Shown piece after piece: positions 46,301 through 56,115 of a stretch of DNA of 64,000 nt. Each line of letters opens with the position of its first letter. Position 1 is the stretch's first letter. The notes beneath the pieces are model-generated. The model was given only the letters and a program-made list of their open reading frames with translations, was not told the origin of the DNA and did not search any database. The position numbers and the translations under genes are program-made. Source of the stretch: Marsupella aquatica (taxonomy: Eukaryota; Marchantiophyta); the NCBI GenBank assembly GCA_973895155.1, contig OZ316892.1:20150001-20214000 (forward strand), given 5' to 3'.

Positions 46301-47900
46301 AAAAGCCCGCTCCCACCGCAGCTGAACAAGTGAGCGACACAAGAGTGTAGGACCTCCGCCAAGCCCAGGGCAGCAGCTCAATGAAACTCAATTTGCAACT
46401 CGTCTCACTCTCGCTCTTGCTGCAAAGAAAAAAAAGCGCAGGTCAAACTCCTTTGTGGCCTCAGTCCCCACCGCTTTCCCCAAGCTATGGACAACTACTA
46501 GCAGCTTGCGCTCACAGCATGACATCCAGGTCTTTAGCCAACTGCACACTGGAAACCGAGAGAAGTGAGCGCAGTCACGCAAGGCCAAAAAAGACCAAAG
46601 TTGAGCCAAAGCAAAACTTTACTAATGTATTTACAGTCAAGCATGAGGGCAATCAGGTAAGCAGAAGACCACGCATTCCCGCAAAGAGTTGTAGGTTCTC
46701 GTCACTTCCTCGCCTCTATATAGAAGGTCGATCGTTGTATCTCGGGTACCCAATGATAGTGGAGATGAATGCAAATAGGCCTCACCAATCGCCAGTCATC
46801 CGCGATAAACCTCCCGACAACCTTTGTAAACTCTGGACCCAGCCTCAACCTCACTCAGCACAGTAGCAAAACCTAGCAATGTCACCGCTGCAATGTTTTG
46901 TGCTTGCATTAAGCAGCCTCCTAAACCCACAGCTCCTTCCACTGCCAACAAAATGCCAATGACTCAACCCTCATTCCAACCCCGAGCTCCCAATAGTAGC
47001 GAGAATCCAAGCCTTTGACTGCAAGCGCACAGCGGAGACAAGACACTCAAAGAAGCTCGATAGGATTCACTCAGGAAACCTAGGGCCCAAGCCTGACGAT
47101 GTTCGGCTCTTCCTTCTCGCTCGCCAAATGCCGACACTCTGTGCGCGCGAAGGCACTCGTCGTTTCTCCCAAGGGTTTTGGCACAAGGGGTTTGGGAAAA
47201 ACAGTCAATGGGCAAAGGCATTACCATGTAACACGTGGAAACTTGTGGCATGGTCCATTAGGTGAAGGGGTTCATGAAGCCAATTGAGGGCAACACGCAT
47301 TACAAGGAAGAGTAGGTAGAAGTGGTCTTGCGGCAAAGGCATTGCATTGTACCCTTAACAAAAAGAGTCCCTAATATTGGGCTGTTCAATATTCCTAGAT
47401 GAAGGGAGTTGCAACCATTTGAAATTGGCCAAGGGGTATATTTGGAGACAGAATGCTGCCAAATGATGTTAGTGGGTTCAGTGTGTGTCTTTCTCTTTGT
47501 ATGATGGAGTAACCAGTGGCCTGCATCATGGCGCGCGACTTGCAATTGCACCGACCTCCGGTACATATACCTATAATCATTTTGTCAATCATACATATAA
47601 AGTATATATGTATGGGTTGGATTTGGGATGTGGGTCGGCATTATTATTTAATAAGAGCCAAAGTTATATTGTTCTTATATATGTGCAACCATGGTGATAA
47701 ATATGGCAGAAAGCGCTATTATAATTGTGCTGAGTCACTTATAAAACTTCAAAATAATTGCCTACACTAAGTTACAATTGCAACACTCCAAATAGTTATA
47801 GATATGACTCTCCAAAAATTCACCAAAACTTAGTTGAGAAGGTGTAACAAAGATGACACCAATAACCTTGGAGTCACTAATTTCCAAAGGTCTCAAGTAA
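43400..47900. other. Unassigned interior of the CACTA element
   Basis: Many short frames on both strands, none matching a family I know. Sequence around 44.9-47.3 kb is less AT-rich and gene-like in composition, so captured genic fragments are possible but not supported. GAGTCAC/ATGACTT-type motifs appear toward the right end (47.7-47.9 kb). Confidence 0.4.
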
Positions 47901-47944
47901 GTCATGTAAGGGAGGGTCTCAGATAGGGCCGGTTTCTTCTAGTG

Positions 47945-48510
47945 TCCATAGTGGACTCTTACCCTCCCTAGTCATGGTGGTCGTGTGGGTCATCGGGAGA
48001 CTGCCTCATGTATATAGACCATTTTTTGAGAAGCAATTGGGAGCAGCTTTAGGAAGAGTACTTTCTCCAAGCGCCTTCATTTACTGCATGTGCTTTGTCT
48101 GACCCAACTCATCACTCCACGCCTCTTGAGCATAGGCACCTTCACCGAACTTGTCATTTAGCCTAGGCTGGAGAATATTGTCATGTTGTCCAGACCCTTT
48201 CTCCCACCACGCGAGCTCCTCTTGGTGAGGCCACCTTGAGTCCCCTAAAGTCATGATTTCCATCCACAACCCTATGATGAGCTTCGCCCTTATTTGTGGA
48301 GAATTTTGAGCCCAAGGAGGATCTTCAGTTTTGTATGGAATATTTCACCTTAGTTTGCCGTACTCCATGCTCCACGTTGTTCTGTTGGGGGCCCCTTGGA
48401 CTATATTTTTGAGTATTTTTGTGACATATTCTCCCCTGAAGACCCTTAGTTAGGTTTTCAGTTTTCTTGTCATTTTTCCAATGTACTGTACATAGCACGA
48501 CGCTTGTCGT
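47945..48510 (+). pseudogene. LINE fragment, second copy of the 56-58 kb family
   Basis: Begins immediately after the right CACTA end. ACTCTTACCCTCCCTAGTCA, then GGGAGCAGCTTTAGGAAGAG and GAGGATCTTCAGTTTTG, match the reverse complement of about 57890-57350. It covers the end of ORF1-like sequence and the start of the reverse transcriptase frame. It is strongly diverged and full of stops, including the same in-frame TAG (CTTTAGGAAGAG) as the other copy. Similarity fades after about 48510. Confidence 0.75.
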
Positions 48511-49970
48511 CTGTTTATTAAACGGTAACTACGCATATTTCCACTTCTTCACAACCAATATTGTTTTAATCGTATCACGGGGACGTGGAGGGATGCTATT
48601 CAGACTTCATTATGCTATGAATAAGTATATTTGTTTCCGCTCCCGGAATGACATTTTTTGATCAAGTCTGCCTACTTTCTCACCCTTCACTATTTTTGAT
48701 TAAGTCCTATGGATTGCACTTTCCTCTTGGTCTCTAGTGGAGTGCTGTCACCACTCCTTTGGATCACAAGACCGACCAGACCTTGTAAACCTCTCTCAAG
48801 AATCCACTTGGTGGGTCCTCTCACGAAAAAAACATACCAAAACGGCTATGGGAAGAACACAACTATGAAAGCACCAACATCATAACACATAACGCACTTT
48901 GGAGAGTCAATCTGAATCCGTATCTCTTAGTGACGAGCAATGCATTGCATGAGTAACCTGGCCTCCTGCCGTCTACTCAACTCCTGCCTTACTAGGACAA
49001 TGACAGTTACTTCTCACCTCACTACTCCATAGTACTTCCTTCTCTATGCTACGAGCTACGTTTCATCAACTCTAGACCGAGTTCCCCCCGATTCACTACG
49101 GAGCTCCCACCTAAATACCAAAAGAAAACACACCAAAGCACCCCTCACGGGGTTACAACAATGGCGGCTACCCTAGCGGCGCCGCTAAAACCCTACACAA
49201 TAAATTCCTAACCTAAAACATGTGGCACACACATGTTACCTAAAAACCCTAAACTAACTATGGGACCAACGGTGCCTTTGACGATGCCAAACAACAATTC
49301 GGAATTTGTAGTCACGGGAAGTGAGGGGGCCCTCCCATGGTCAAAACCTAAATTATTTCAAACAACTCCCCTGAGGGGAACCTGGACAGCCCTATTCCTC
49401 CTGAACACGGATCCGTAAATGGTACTCAAAACGGATCTCGAATAGCCAAGATATGACCGTTTAAGTTTTTACAGGATAGGTACGTTTCCCTCTGTTTCGT
49501 CCATACAACACCAGGGGGCCCTGGCTTCTCCCACAATAGGGGTCCCCGGCTTTGCTATTGCCGTCTCCACTTCTGGGAAAAACTAGGGTCCATGGCTGTT
49601 GGATGTATGGACGTTTGTACGATCCGACATTGAGAAACATTGTCAAAACATAATCTAACGTATGTCGTGCGCATAAAAATTGTTACACAACATACATCGC
49701 TTGACACACATATCTAAGCATAGTCACAATCAATATCACAAACATAAGAGAATGGAGTACAAGTGGAACTCTTATCCACACATGTCCAAAACCCACAATC
49801 ACCCCCCTAGTTGGGAGTGAGGTCCCCTAACTCTAGCTAGCCATAAGTTCTACAAGGTTGATATACACCTTTTAAAGTATGGAGATCAGGAGGCCGGGTG
49901 CAAGTGAGCCCCATCGATCACCTTCCTGCAATCTATACCTTCCATGAGAACACCAATGGTAACTAGTCGG
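48511..49970. other. No recognised gene
   Basis: Only short frames are present, without recognisable domains. Around 49140-49240 the sequence looks like genic GC-richer DNA (GGCGGCTACCCTAGCGGCGC), but no reading frame is supported. Confidence 0.45.
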
Positions 49971-49973
49971 CTT

Positions 49974-50640
49974 CATCGGCATTGAGGACACAACCATGAT
50001 CCACTAGGAATCAAATTTAATGGTGGTGTCAAACACGACTGTGTCATCCTCTAGAACACTTATCACAAATCAACATAATGATTGCTCCTTGAGAAGATCC
50101 ACACAACATACACTTCAAGTCGACATGAACATGAGCCAAATTTGGATGACATGGTGCACAATTGCGCACATGATCCTTCAAAATCATACCATCACGTCCT
50201 TCCAACATTAGGACACCAGAAGATAACACTTCGCACACGTAAGATTGTCCGACCTGCGGTCACATCAAGTGTCATTGGTGCTGTTTGCTGCAAATAAACA
50301 AAATCACCACGATAAAATCGTTGAATCCTTGACCGATAACCTCCTCCACGAAGGTTGGGCGATGGCAAGGTTGTCAAAGGCCATGGGCACGACTCTCTCA
50401 AAAACTTGTGCCCTTTTTGAACACACCATGACCCAAACATCGGGATCATCCAAATCCACAACAATCATCACATCGCGATGAATAGCCGCTGACAAATCTG
50501 GCTCTCTATCATAGAGCAAGAAATAAGATGAGAAAGATGTAAGTGATGCTTGTCGACTGAAACGATAACCCATAGCTAACCAAGGTAGCTAGAGATCCCA
50601 ATCTCCCAAATGACCAACCTACAAGCCATACTTACGTACA
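49974..50640 (-). pseudogene. Gypsy integrase C-terminus with appended PHD finger, remnant
   Basis: Read from about 50640: LPWLAMGYRFSRQASLTSFS, LLYDREPDL, then FYRGDFVYLQQTAPMTLDV and SGVLMLEGRDGMILKDHVRN, which is the integrase tail of a green-plant gypsy-type polyprotein. A PHD finger follows: CMLCGSSQGAIIMLICDKCS, then after small frame changes CLTPPLNLIPSGSWLCPQC. The Cys/His spacing of the PHD survives, although the frame changes at least three times (near 50390, 50240 and 50030). A PHD finger at the polyprotein end could target chromatin. This copy is dead, and no LTRs were found nearby. Confidence 0.7.
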
Positions 50641-52367
50641 ACTCTGCCTCAGCTGTTTATTCCAATCACTCGATTTAGCCTCGCATTAGACTTAAAAGTT
50701 GGTTGGTGAGGTCCCTTCTCTTTAGTTTCTTCTCGTTCTCCTACTGTCCTTATCGATTCCTTCCCCCCAAATCTTGATTGTCCTTATGAAAGTTTTTGGA
50801 TGTGCGTTCGGGCCTCTTATGTTTCCTCTCATGCGCACGACTCGCGCCTGTGTCTGTGCCAATTCTTCTCTCTCTCTTCCTTTAGTCTCAGCGTTACTTT
50901 CTCAGTCTCTCTCTCTCTCTCTTCCTTTAGTCGCAGCGTTACTTTCTCAGTCTCTGCGACTATTCTTGCCTCTATTCTTTTTCTATGTGCTTTGTCATCC
51001 CATCAACGAGATGCTTCGGTCGTTGAAGGGCGTAAGGTGTTCTTCGTTTCCACCTTGGTCCTGTATTTATGGATTTCAATTCTTCTTGTTTCTCTCGTTC
51101 CTTTCGCAGTCCTTATCGTCTTTCTGTTAAGCGACGATTTTGCTCTCAACTCCTTCCTTCCTTCAATCGATTTGTGTCTGTCCTTATCTATTTGTCTCAA
51201 TTTATCTTTCAATCATCCGTTCTCTTCCGTCTCTCCTGTGCTACGCTCTTCTCTTTAGATTCTTCCTCTCTTTTCCTTTCTCTATTCAGTACTCCGTTTT
51301 TCAGTGAGAATTATAATGCGATAGATTTTGACTCGGTCTTGGATCGGGGTTCAATTTCATACTCTTCTCCATTCCATTCTCTGATCCCTGTAGGCCGGAA
51401 GTAAAACACTGTCCTTCAATCCTTATTGTTTCTCTCTCAGTTTTCAATTAGCTTTTTCGCCTGCCTCCTTAGATTACCTTCGGTGACACAGTCCTAGGAT
51501 AGGTAGGAGTCCTTTCTTCTCCCTGTCTTTATGAGTTTCCTCTGCGCGCTCAGTTCTCCTCTACCATCTCATTGCACTTTCAATTTTGTTTGTGCCTTGG
51601 GCCTGCTCGACTTCTCTCTTCGATTCTCTATTCCAATCCTCTATGCTGTCTGTCTCAATCGAATGTCTTTCTTCTTCTTGTGTCTCAATCGAATGTCTTT
51701 CTTCTTCTTGAGTTGCTGGCGCCCTGCAGTTTTGTCTTATCTTTTCTCCTTCTTCTCTCTAGCTCGAATTACTCCGACTCTGGCTTGACGGTGCAATCCA
51801 GGTCCAAATCGTCCTTCCTTCCTGAGCTAATTCAACATCTCTGAATGGACTACTTGTTTTGCATCGACCTCTGGGTCTTATGATTTTGCTGCCCGACGCT
51901 CTGAAATTTGGAGCTAGTGACTGCTTTATCAAAAAGGGATGGCGCAATCTTTACTCCTATGTAAAACAACTTCCACAGGCAACTGCTACTTTTACCAAAT
52001 TCGTGGAGTCGGAAACAAAGGAATTAGTGCTTCATATCCTCTGTTTCGTTTCTTCATTCGGGCCACGGTAATCTAGGGACCTTATGAGGTTGCGATCTCC
52101 CTTCTCAAAACGATGTGAGTCTGTTTGAATCTTCACGGATGCTACTTGCAGGGGTCGTTCTCTCATGAATTCCCTATTGCTGTTTTTATGAGGTAGTTCT
52201 ATTCTGTTTCTTAAGTGTGCTTCCTTTCCTTTCTTCTTACGATCGATTTTTGTGTTTCTTATCCACGATGTCCTTATGGATCTCCTTTGCTTCTACTGGC
52301 TTGCCATAGTCTCTGCAGATTCAACTCGCGATAGCTGTGCGGGATCGATTTTCCATGCACGTGGAAG
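50641..52367. other. CT-rich DNA without recognised gene
   Basis: Very CT-rich on the plus strand. It contains a (CT)n run and a duplicated CCTTTAGTC(T/G)CAGCGTTACT block (about 50877-50960), and a second tandem pair with TCGAATGTCTTTCTTCTTCT (about 51655-51712). The open frames are compositional. It could be the leader or promoter region of an element, but nothing coding follows. Confidence 0.45.
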
Positions 52368-54120
52368 CAAATTTCTGGTGGATTCCAATCTATTGGCCGA
52401 CGTATCATCGGCGAAGGATAAAGTTCTTAGACGTGGAAAATTTGGTGTACGCATCGGCACCTGACATGCGCCTTCTGAGGTCCTGCAGACAATGTGTATT
52501 GTAGAGTCACGGACAGAAACGAGTGCTTGCATACAAATTAACACCTTGTGGAACCTTTGGGAAAAGCATTGGCACCCGACATGCACCTTCTGAGGTCCAG
52601 CAGAAAATGTGCATTGTAGCACTCAAAGACAGAAACGCGTGCTGGTTTACCTTTAATTTGGCTAATTTTGGCCACTAAAATAACCGTGGAATAGGGGTCA
52701 GACTAGCCAGAGCAGCCTATACACAGAGTACAAGAAACGTTTTCTTTTTGCCTTGAAAACCGAAAGCAGGCCCATCCAACAGAGGATAGACGTCCTGCTT
52801 TGGAGCATGCATTTCTATGTAGGGCAGCCACAACGGGACAATACCCGGGGATCCGACAAGGACCCAAACCAGGAGGGAGAGAGGATTAAACCAGAACCCA
52901 AAGTGGGCAACCAGGGCTGAGGAGATAATCAATACTCCCACCACTACACCCCACCCACACACACACACATACCCTCCACACCCCTTATGTGTGGAGGGAG
53001 GATTGAACCTGGGACCTCTCGGTTCTAGGCTCATCCTCTGGCCAACTGACCAAAGCCAGTTAGTTTACAAGAAACGTTTTTGTACAACTGCCAGCCTACT
53101 GAAAGTGTGGGGCACAAAAATCCATCATACTATTGACAGTGTACAGGACTCGGCCTAGACTGCCGAAAAAGAGCCAATACACCCAACCAATAATTTACTT
53201 TCTCTGTTTCTTTTAGAACTACTTGTTGACGACCATGTGCTTGCTCACAGGAACTTCTAGGAAGCTGCATTTAGGTCTCGGTTGCTCATGTCGGTTGACT
53301 TATGACCCATGTTGGGGCAGCCGTGTTTCCTTTTAAACAAATGCCATCCAACAAATACCTTAACATCACAGTCAGTGGCTAGAACAAATCACAACTGAAT
53401 CGCTTTGTTGGTGTCAACAGTCGGGACACGGTAGACCATATAACAATTATGGGGTGACGGAGAGAGATCAGGGTCCCAGTATAGTGGCTTAATTTGCGTC
53501 ATCTCCCTTCTTGAGTGATCGGATCGGGGATTGGATTCAAAATTATTTTGGGATGCATAATTACTGCAAATAGTTATCTACATACAGTCTGTAGAGGTTT
53601 CCGAGGTACCGGTAAATGATTCCTCACTACTGACGTCGAGGATCTGGTGTTTTGCTATTACTCCTGTGCGAATCAACGTGTTCATCTAGAGGAAGGTATT
53701 ATTAACTTACTAGCTCAATACCCGTGCGTTGCACAAAAAAAGTCAAATCGGCCATTAAAAAAATGTCATTTCAGAGGTCGTTGAGAGAAAATATGTCATA
53801 TCGGCCAACAGGTCGTGGAGAGAAAAGATGTCGTGTCAGCCAAGAGGTCGTTGAGAAAAAATGTGTCGTGTCGGCCAAGAAGTCGTTTGAGAAAAAAGAT
53901 GTCATGTCGGCCAAGATGTCGTCAAGAAAAAAATTGTCAGGTCGGCCAAGATGTCATTGAGAAAAAGATGTTGTGTTGGCAAAGATGTCATTGAGAGAAA
54001 AGATGTTGTGTCAGCCAAGACATTGTTGAGGGAAAATACCTGTGCATTGCACAAAAGATGTCGTGTTGCTCAAGATGTTGTTATGTGAAAGATGTCATGA
54101 AATAAAAAGATGTTGAACAT
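52368..54120. repeat. Left arm of a long inverted repeat
   Basis: Reverse-complementary, with roughly 10-15 percent divergence by eye, to 61490-63602. Matching landmarks include AAGTTCTTAGACGTGGAAAA, ATAGGGGTCAGACTAGCCAG, GAACTTCTAGGAAGCTGCAT and GGTATTATTAACTTACTAGC. Relative to the right arm it contains a SINE insertion (52744-53065) and lacks about 600 bp present at 62840-63430. The inner end passes into a minisatellite built on AAGATGTC. It could be a pair of terminal inverted repeats or two opposite insertions. Confidence 0.85.
52744..53065 (-). mobile_element. tRNA-derived SINE, 322 bp
   Basis: On the minus strand the head reads GGCTTTGGTCAGTTGGCCAG (A-box-like) and then GGTCCCAGGTTCAATCCTCC (B box). 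The body contains a (GT)n run, and the 3' end is A-rich (CAAGGCAAAAAG). It is bracketed by a perfect 15-bp duplication TACAAGAAACGTTTT at 52729-52743 and 53066-53080. The right arm of the inverted repeat has the empty site near 62690, which proves insertion. A SINE needs reverse transcriptase from a LINE. Confidence 0.85.
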
Positions 54121-54540
54121 TAAGTAAAAAGAAGTAATTTTGCCAAAGATGCCATTATGTGAAAGATGGTGATAAGAAAAAGGTGTCATTTTGCCAAAGA
54201 TATCGTGAAGTAAAAGATGTTATAAGAAAAAAGATGTCGTTTCACCCAAGTTGTCGTTATGGGAAAGATGTTATGAAGTAAAAAGTCAAGGAGATCGAGA
54301 AGGAGCAAGTCTTTTTCTTTGTTTTGTTTTTCACCCAAAATACCCTTGCATTTGATTTACTAAAAGATATTGTTTGTGAAAAGATGTCAATGCATAACAG
54401 ATGAGGTTGTGCTAAAGATGTAGTTGAGAAAAATTACCATGTTGCTAAAGATAGCTTGAGTAAAAGATTTTGTTTGTTAGAAAGATCTCAATTGATGCAT
54501 AAAAGATGTTGTTGAGTAAAAGATATCATGACTCAAAAGA
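53740..54540. repeat. Degenerate minisatellite of AAGATGTC(G/A)T units
   Basis: Many imperfect units of about 30-45 bp such as GAGAAAAGATGTCGTGTC and GGCCAAGATGTCG, drifting toward 54540. The complementary array occurs at about 61490-62030 in the other arm. Each arm carries an AATACCCGTGC(G/A)TTGCAC motif next to it, a sequence seen in many plant repeats. Confidence 0.7.
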
Positions 54541-54781
54541 GAGGCCACATCAACCACCAAAGTACAACACAGTGACAATGATTTTTCTCTTTGTTTTTGT
54601 CATTTTTTCCTTTCAAAACTCAACAAACCACCCCCCCTTTGGTTCCCTCTGTTTGATTACTTTTTGGTCTCTTTTTCTCTCATTGATTAGATTATGCCCT
54701 ACAACCCCAATTTAAGGAAAACCGAACTTTGGAAATTCCAAAAATCACTAAATATTATTATTTTAATAAAAGGGGGCGACA

Positions 54782-54801
54782 TGACGCGTGGCTGCGCGTG
54801 A
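54782..54801. repeat. Interrupted palindrome
   Basis: TGACGCGTGGCTGCGCGTGA, just past the 3' end of the HAD pair (the genes end at 54970 on the minus strand). A half-site, CTCACGCGAA, follows at about 54867. Confidence 0.6.
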
Positions 54802-54969
54802 AACTCTGAAAATGACTGCAACGTCACATTTTAACCAATCCAACTTGACGGGACCAAGAGACATGCTCACGCGAATAATAATAATAGAGAAATAAATCTT
54901 TGAGATCCTTTATATATGATAACCAGTATATAAGGAGTTTACAAATGGTTTCTAGAACGACAATACAAA

Positions 54970-56115
54970 TTAATCTGATCTCATGCCGACTATTATTTTG
55001 GAAGCGTCCAAAATTGGACGTCTGTTAAATTGCTCTACTAGATATCTATCTCCATGCCTCTGAATCACAGGGTCTTCCCATAGAGTATGATTATAATCAT
55101 AATCTCTAAAAATAGATTTAACTGACCAATCAGGATAATCTCTTCCATTGGCAATGACAAGTGGCTCACAAGAGTTTGCTAGCTTGCTAAGATACGGAAT
55201 CAACAAGTTAATCAAGAAACTGTCGTCGACCGACCCAAAATATTTGGGCAGAAATAATGATCCAACAACAAGATCTAAACAAGCATGAAATGCATCGGAT
55301 TTGATAAGCATTATATTTTGCTGCAGATACGCCTTCGTATAAATTCCAACCTTCTCAAAACACTTCAAAAATATCCACTTATTTGATGTTATCCCATCGC
55401 ATAAGTAACAATGAGACTGATCCCAAATATACTTAAATGAGGCCATTTCCATTGCAGTAAAAATAGATGCTAAAATCTGATCTAAAAGGTTCTTCCCAAG
55501 AGAGGACCAGATCTCTACATCGAAATTCTCAAAATAGAATCTCAAGAATTTGTGAAGATGAGGCCTTGGAAAAACGTATATATTCCCAATCCGAATTCTA
55601 GTTGAGACCGCCATCAGTCAGGAATGCAGTGCAGTGTAACAGAGTACATGCTCCACATCTAAAACTATGAGCCCATTTTCTCTACTGCAATGAATCTCTT
55701 GTAGAGAAACACAAGAAGATGCATGAGCCCGTATGGATGTAGTCACGCGAATGGTCGCGTCACATATTACAGAGACAACATCCTCTACACTCTGGCCATT
55801 AAGTGATGTTTGTTGAAGTGCTTGATAAGAACTTGATCCGCATGTCTCTGCATGTACAGATGCTCCCATATATCCTCGTTCAGATCCCAATCTCGATGTA
55901 GATTTCTAATCGACCAGATGGGATAATCAAACTTGTTAGCGAACGCAAGACAAAGCCCTGAATTTGATAGCTTTCGTAAATATGGAATGAGGTCATCCCT
56001 CAAAAATACATCATCCAACGATCCTTGAAATGACTTAGCGAACAATAATCCGCATACAGCTGTCTGGCATGTATGGGAAGGACAGGCATCAATCTGGATT
56101 ATATTCTCTGGTCGC
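54970..56115 (-). pseudogene. Two tandem FCP1-like HAD modules
   Basis: Read downward. Module A (56115-55771) retains only the C-terminal half: IIQIDACPSHTCQTAVCG, SLDDVFLRDDLIPYLRKLSN, WEHLYMQRHADQVLIKHFN. The 86-bp intron 55685-55770 (GTAATA ... TTGCAG) contains a palindrome. Splicing leads in frame to module B: GLIVLDVEHVLC (DxE in place of DxD), IYVFPRPHLHKFLRFYFENF, VEIWSSLG, FKYIWDQSHCYL, FGSVDDSFLINLLIPYLSKL, ending at 54970. So this is a two-module HAD protein like the one at 20-29 kb. In-frame TAG 55785-55787 and TGA 55615-55617 interrupt it. The 5' side of module A is cut by the LINE. Catalytic residues are partly replaced, so it may never have been an active phosphatase. Confidence 0.65.
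55743..55762. repeat. Intronic interrupted palindrome
   Basis: TCACGCGAATGGTCGCGTCA inside the 86-bp intron 55685-55770 between HAD modules A and B. Confidence 0.8.

Larger units (their letters stand above)
29868..47944. mobile_element. Large CACTA (En/Spm) element, about 18 kb
   Basis: The left end CACTAGAAGAATCC (29868-29881) and right end GGTTTCTTCTAGTG (47931-47944) are inverted repeats with one mismatch in 14; both are followed inward by CTGAGACC. GTGACTC/ATGACTT-type motifs are frequent in both subterminal regions. Inside, on the minus strand, are TNPD-like and TNPA-like genes and, upstream of them, BRCT, PHD and unrelated sequences. An eL20 fragment lies on the plus strand. The flanks do not share a 3-bp duplication (TGT versus TCC). 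The left flank is the HAD gene and the right flank a LINE remnant, so the ends may come from two insertions joined by recombination. The alternative is two overlapping elements. Confidence 0.65.

Noticed and set aside
44900-47300. Many plus- and minus-strand frames of 60-160 codons
   Set aside because: None has a recognised motif, and overlapping frames on both strands are similar in length, as expected by chance in GC-richer DNA.
50800-51404. Ser/Leu/Phe-rich frames
   Set aside because: They result from CT-rich low-complexity DNA read in three frames.
52717-53034. 105-codon minus-strand frame
   Set aside because: It lies almost wholly within the SINE and has no protein similarity.
52960-53060. 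A- and B-box-like sequences as a tRNA gene
   Set aside because: No cloverleaf can be drawn; box spacing and the 15-bp target duplication show a SINE head.
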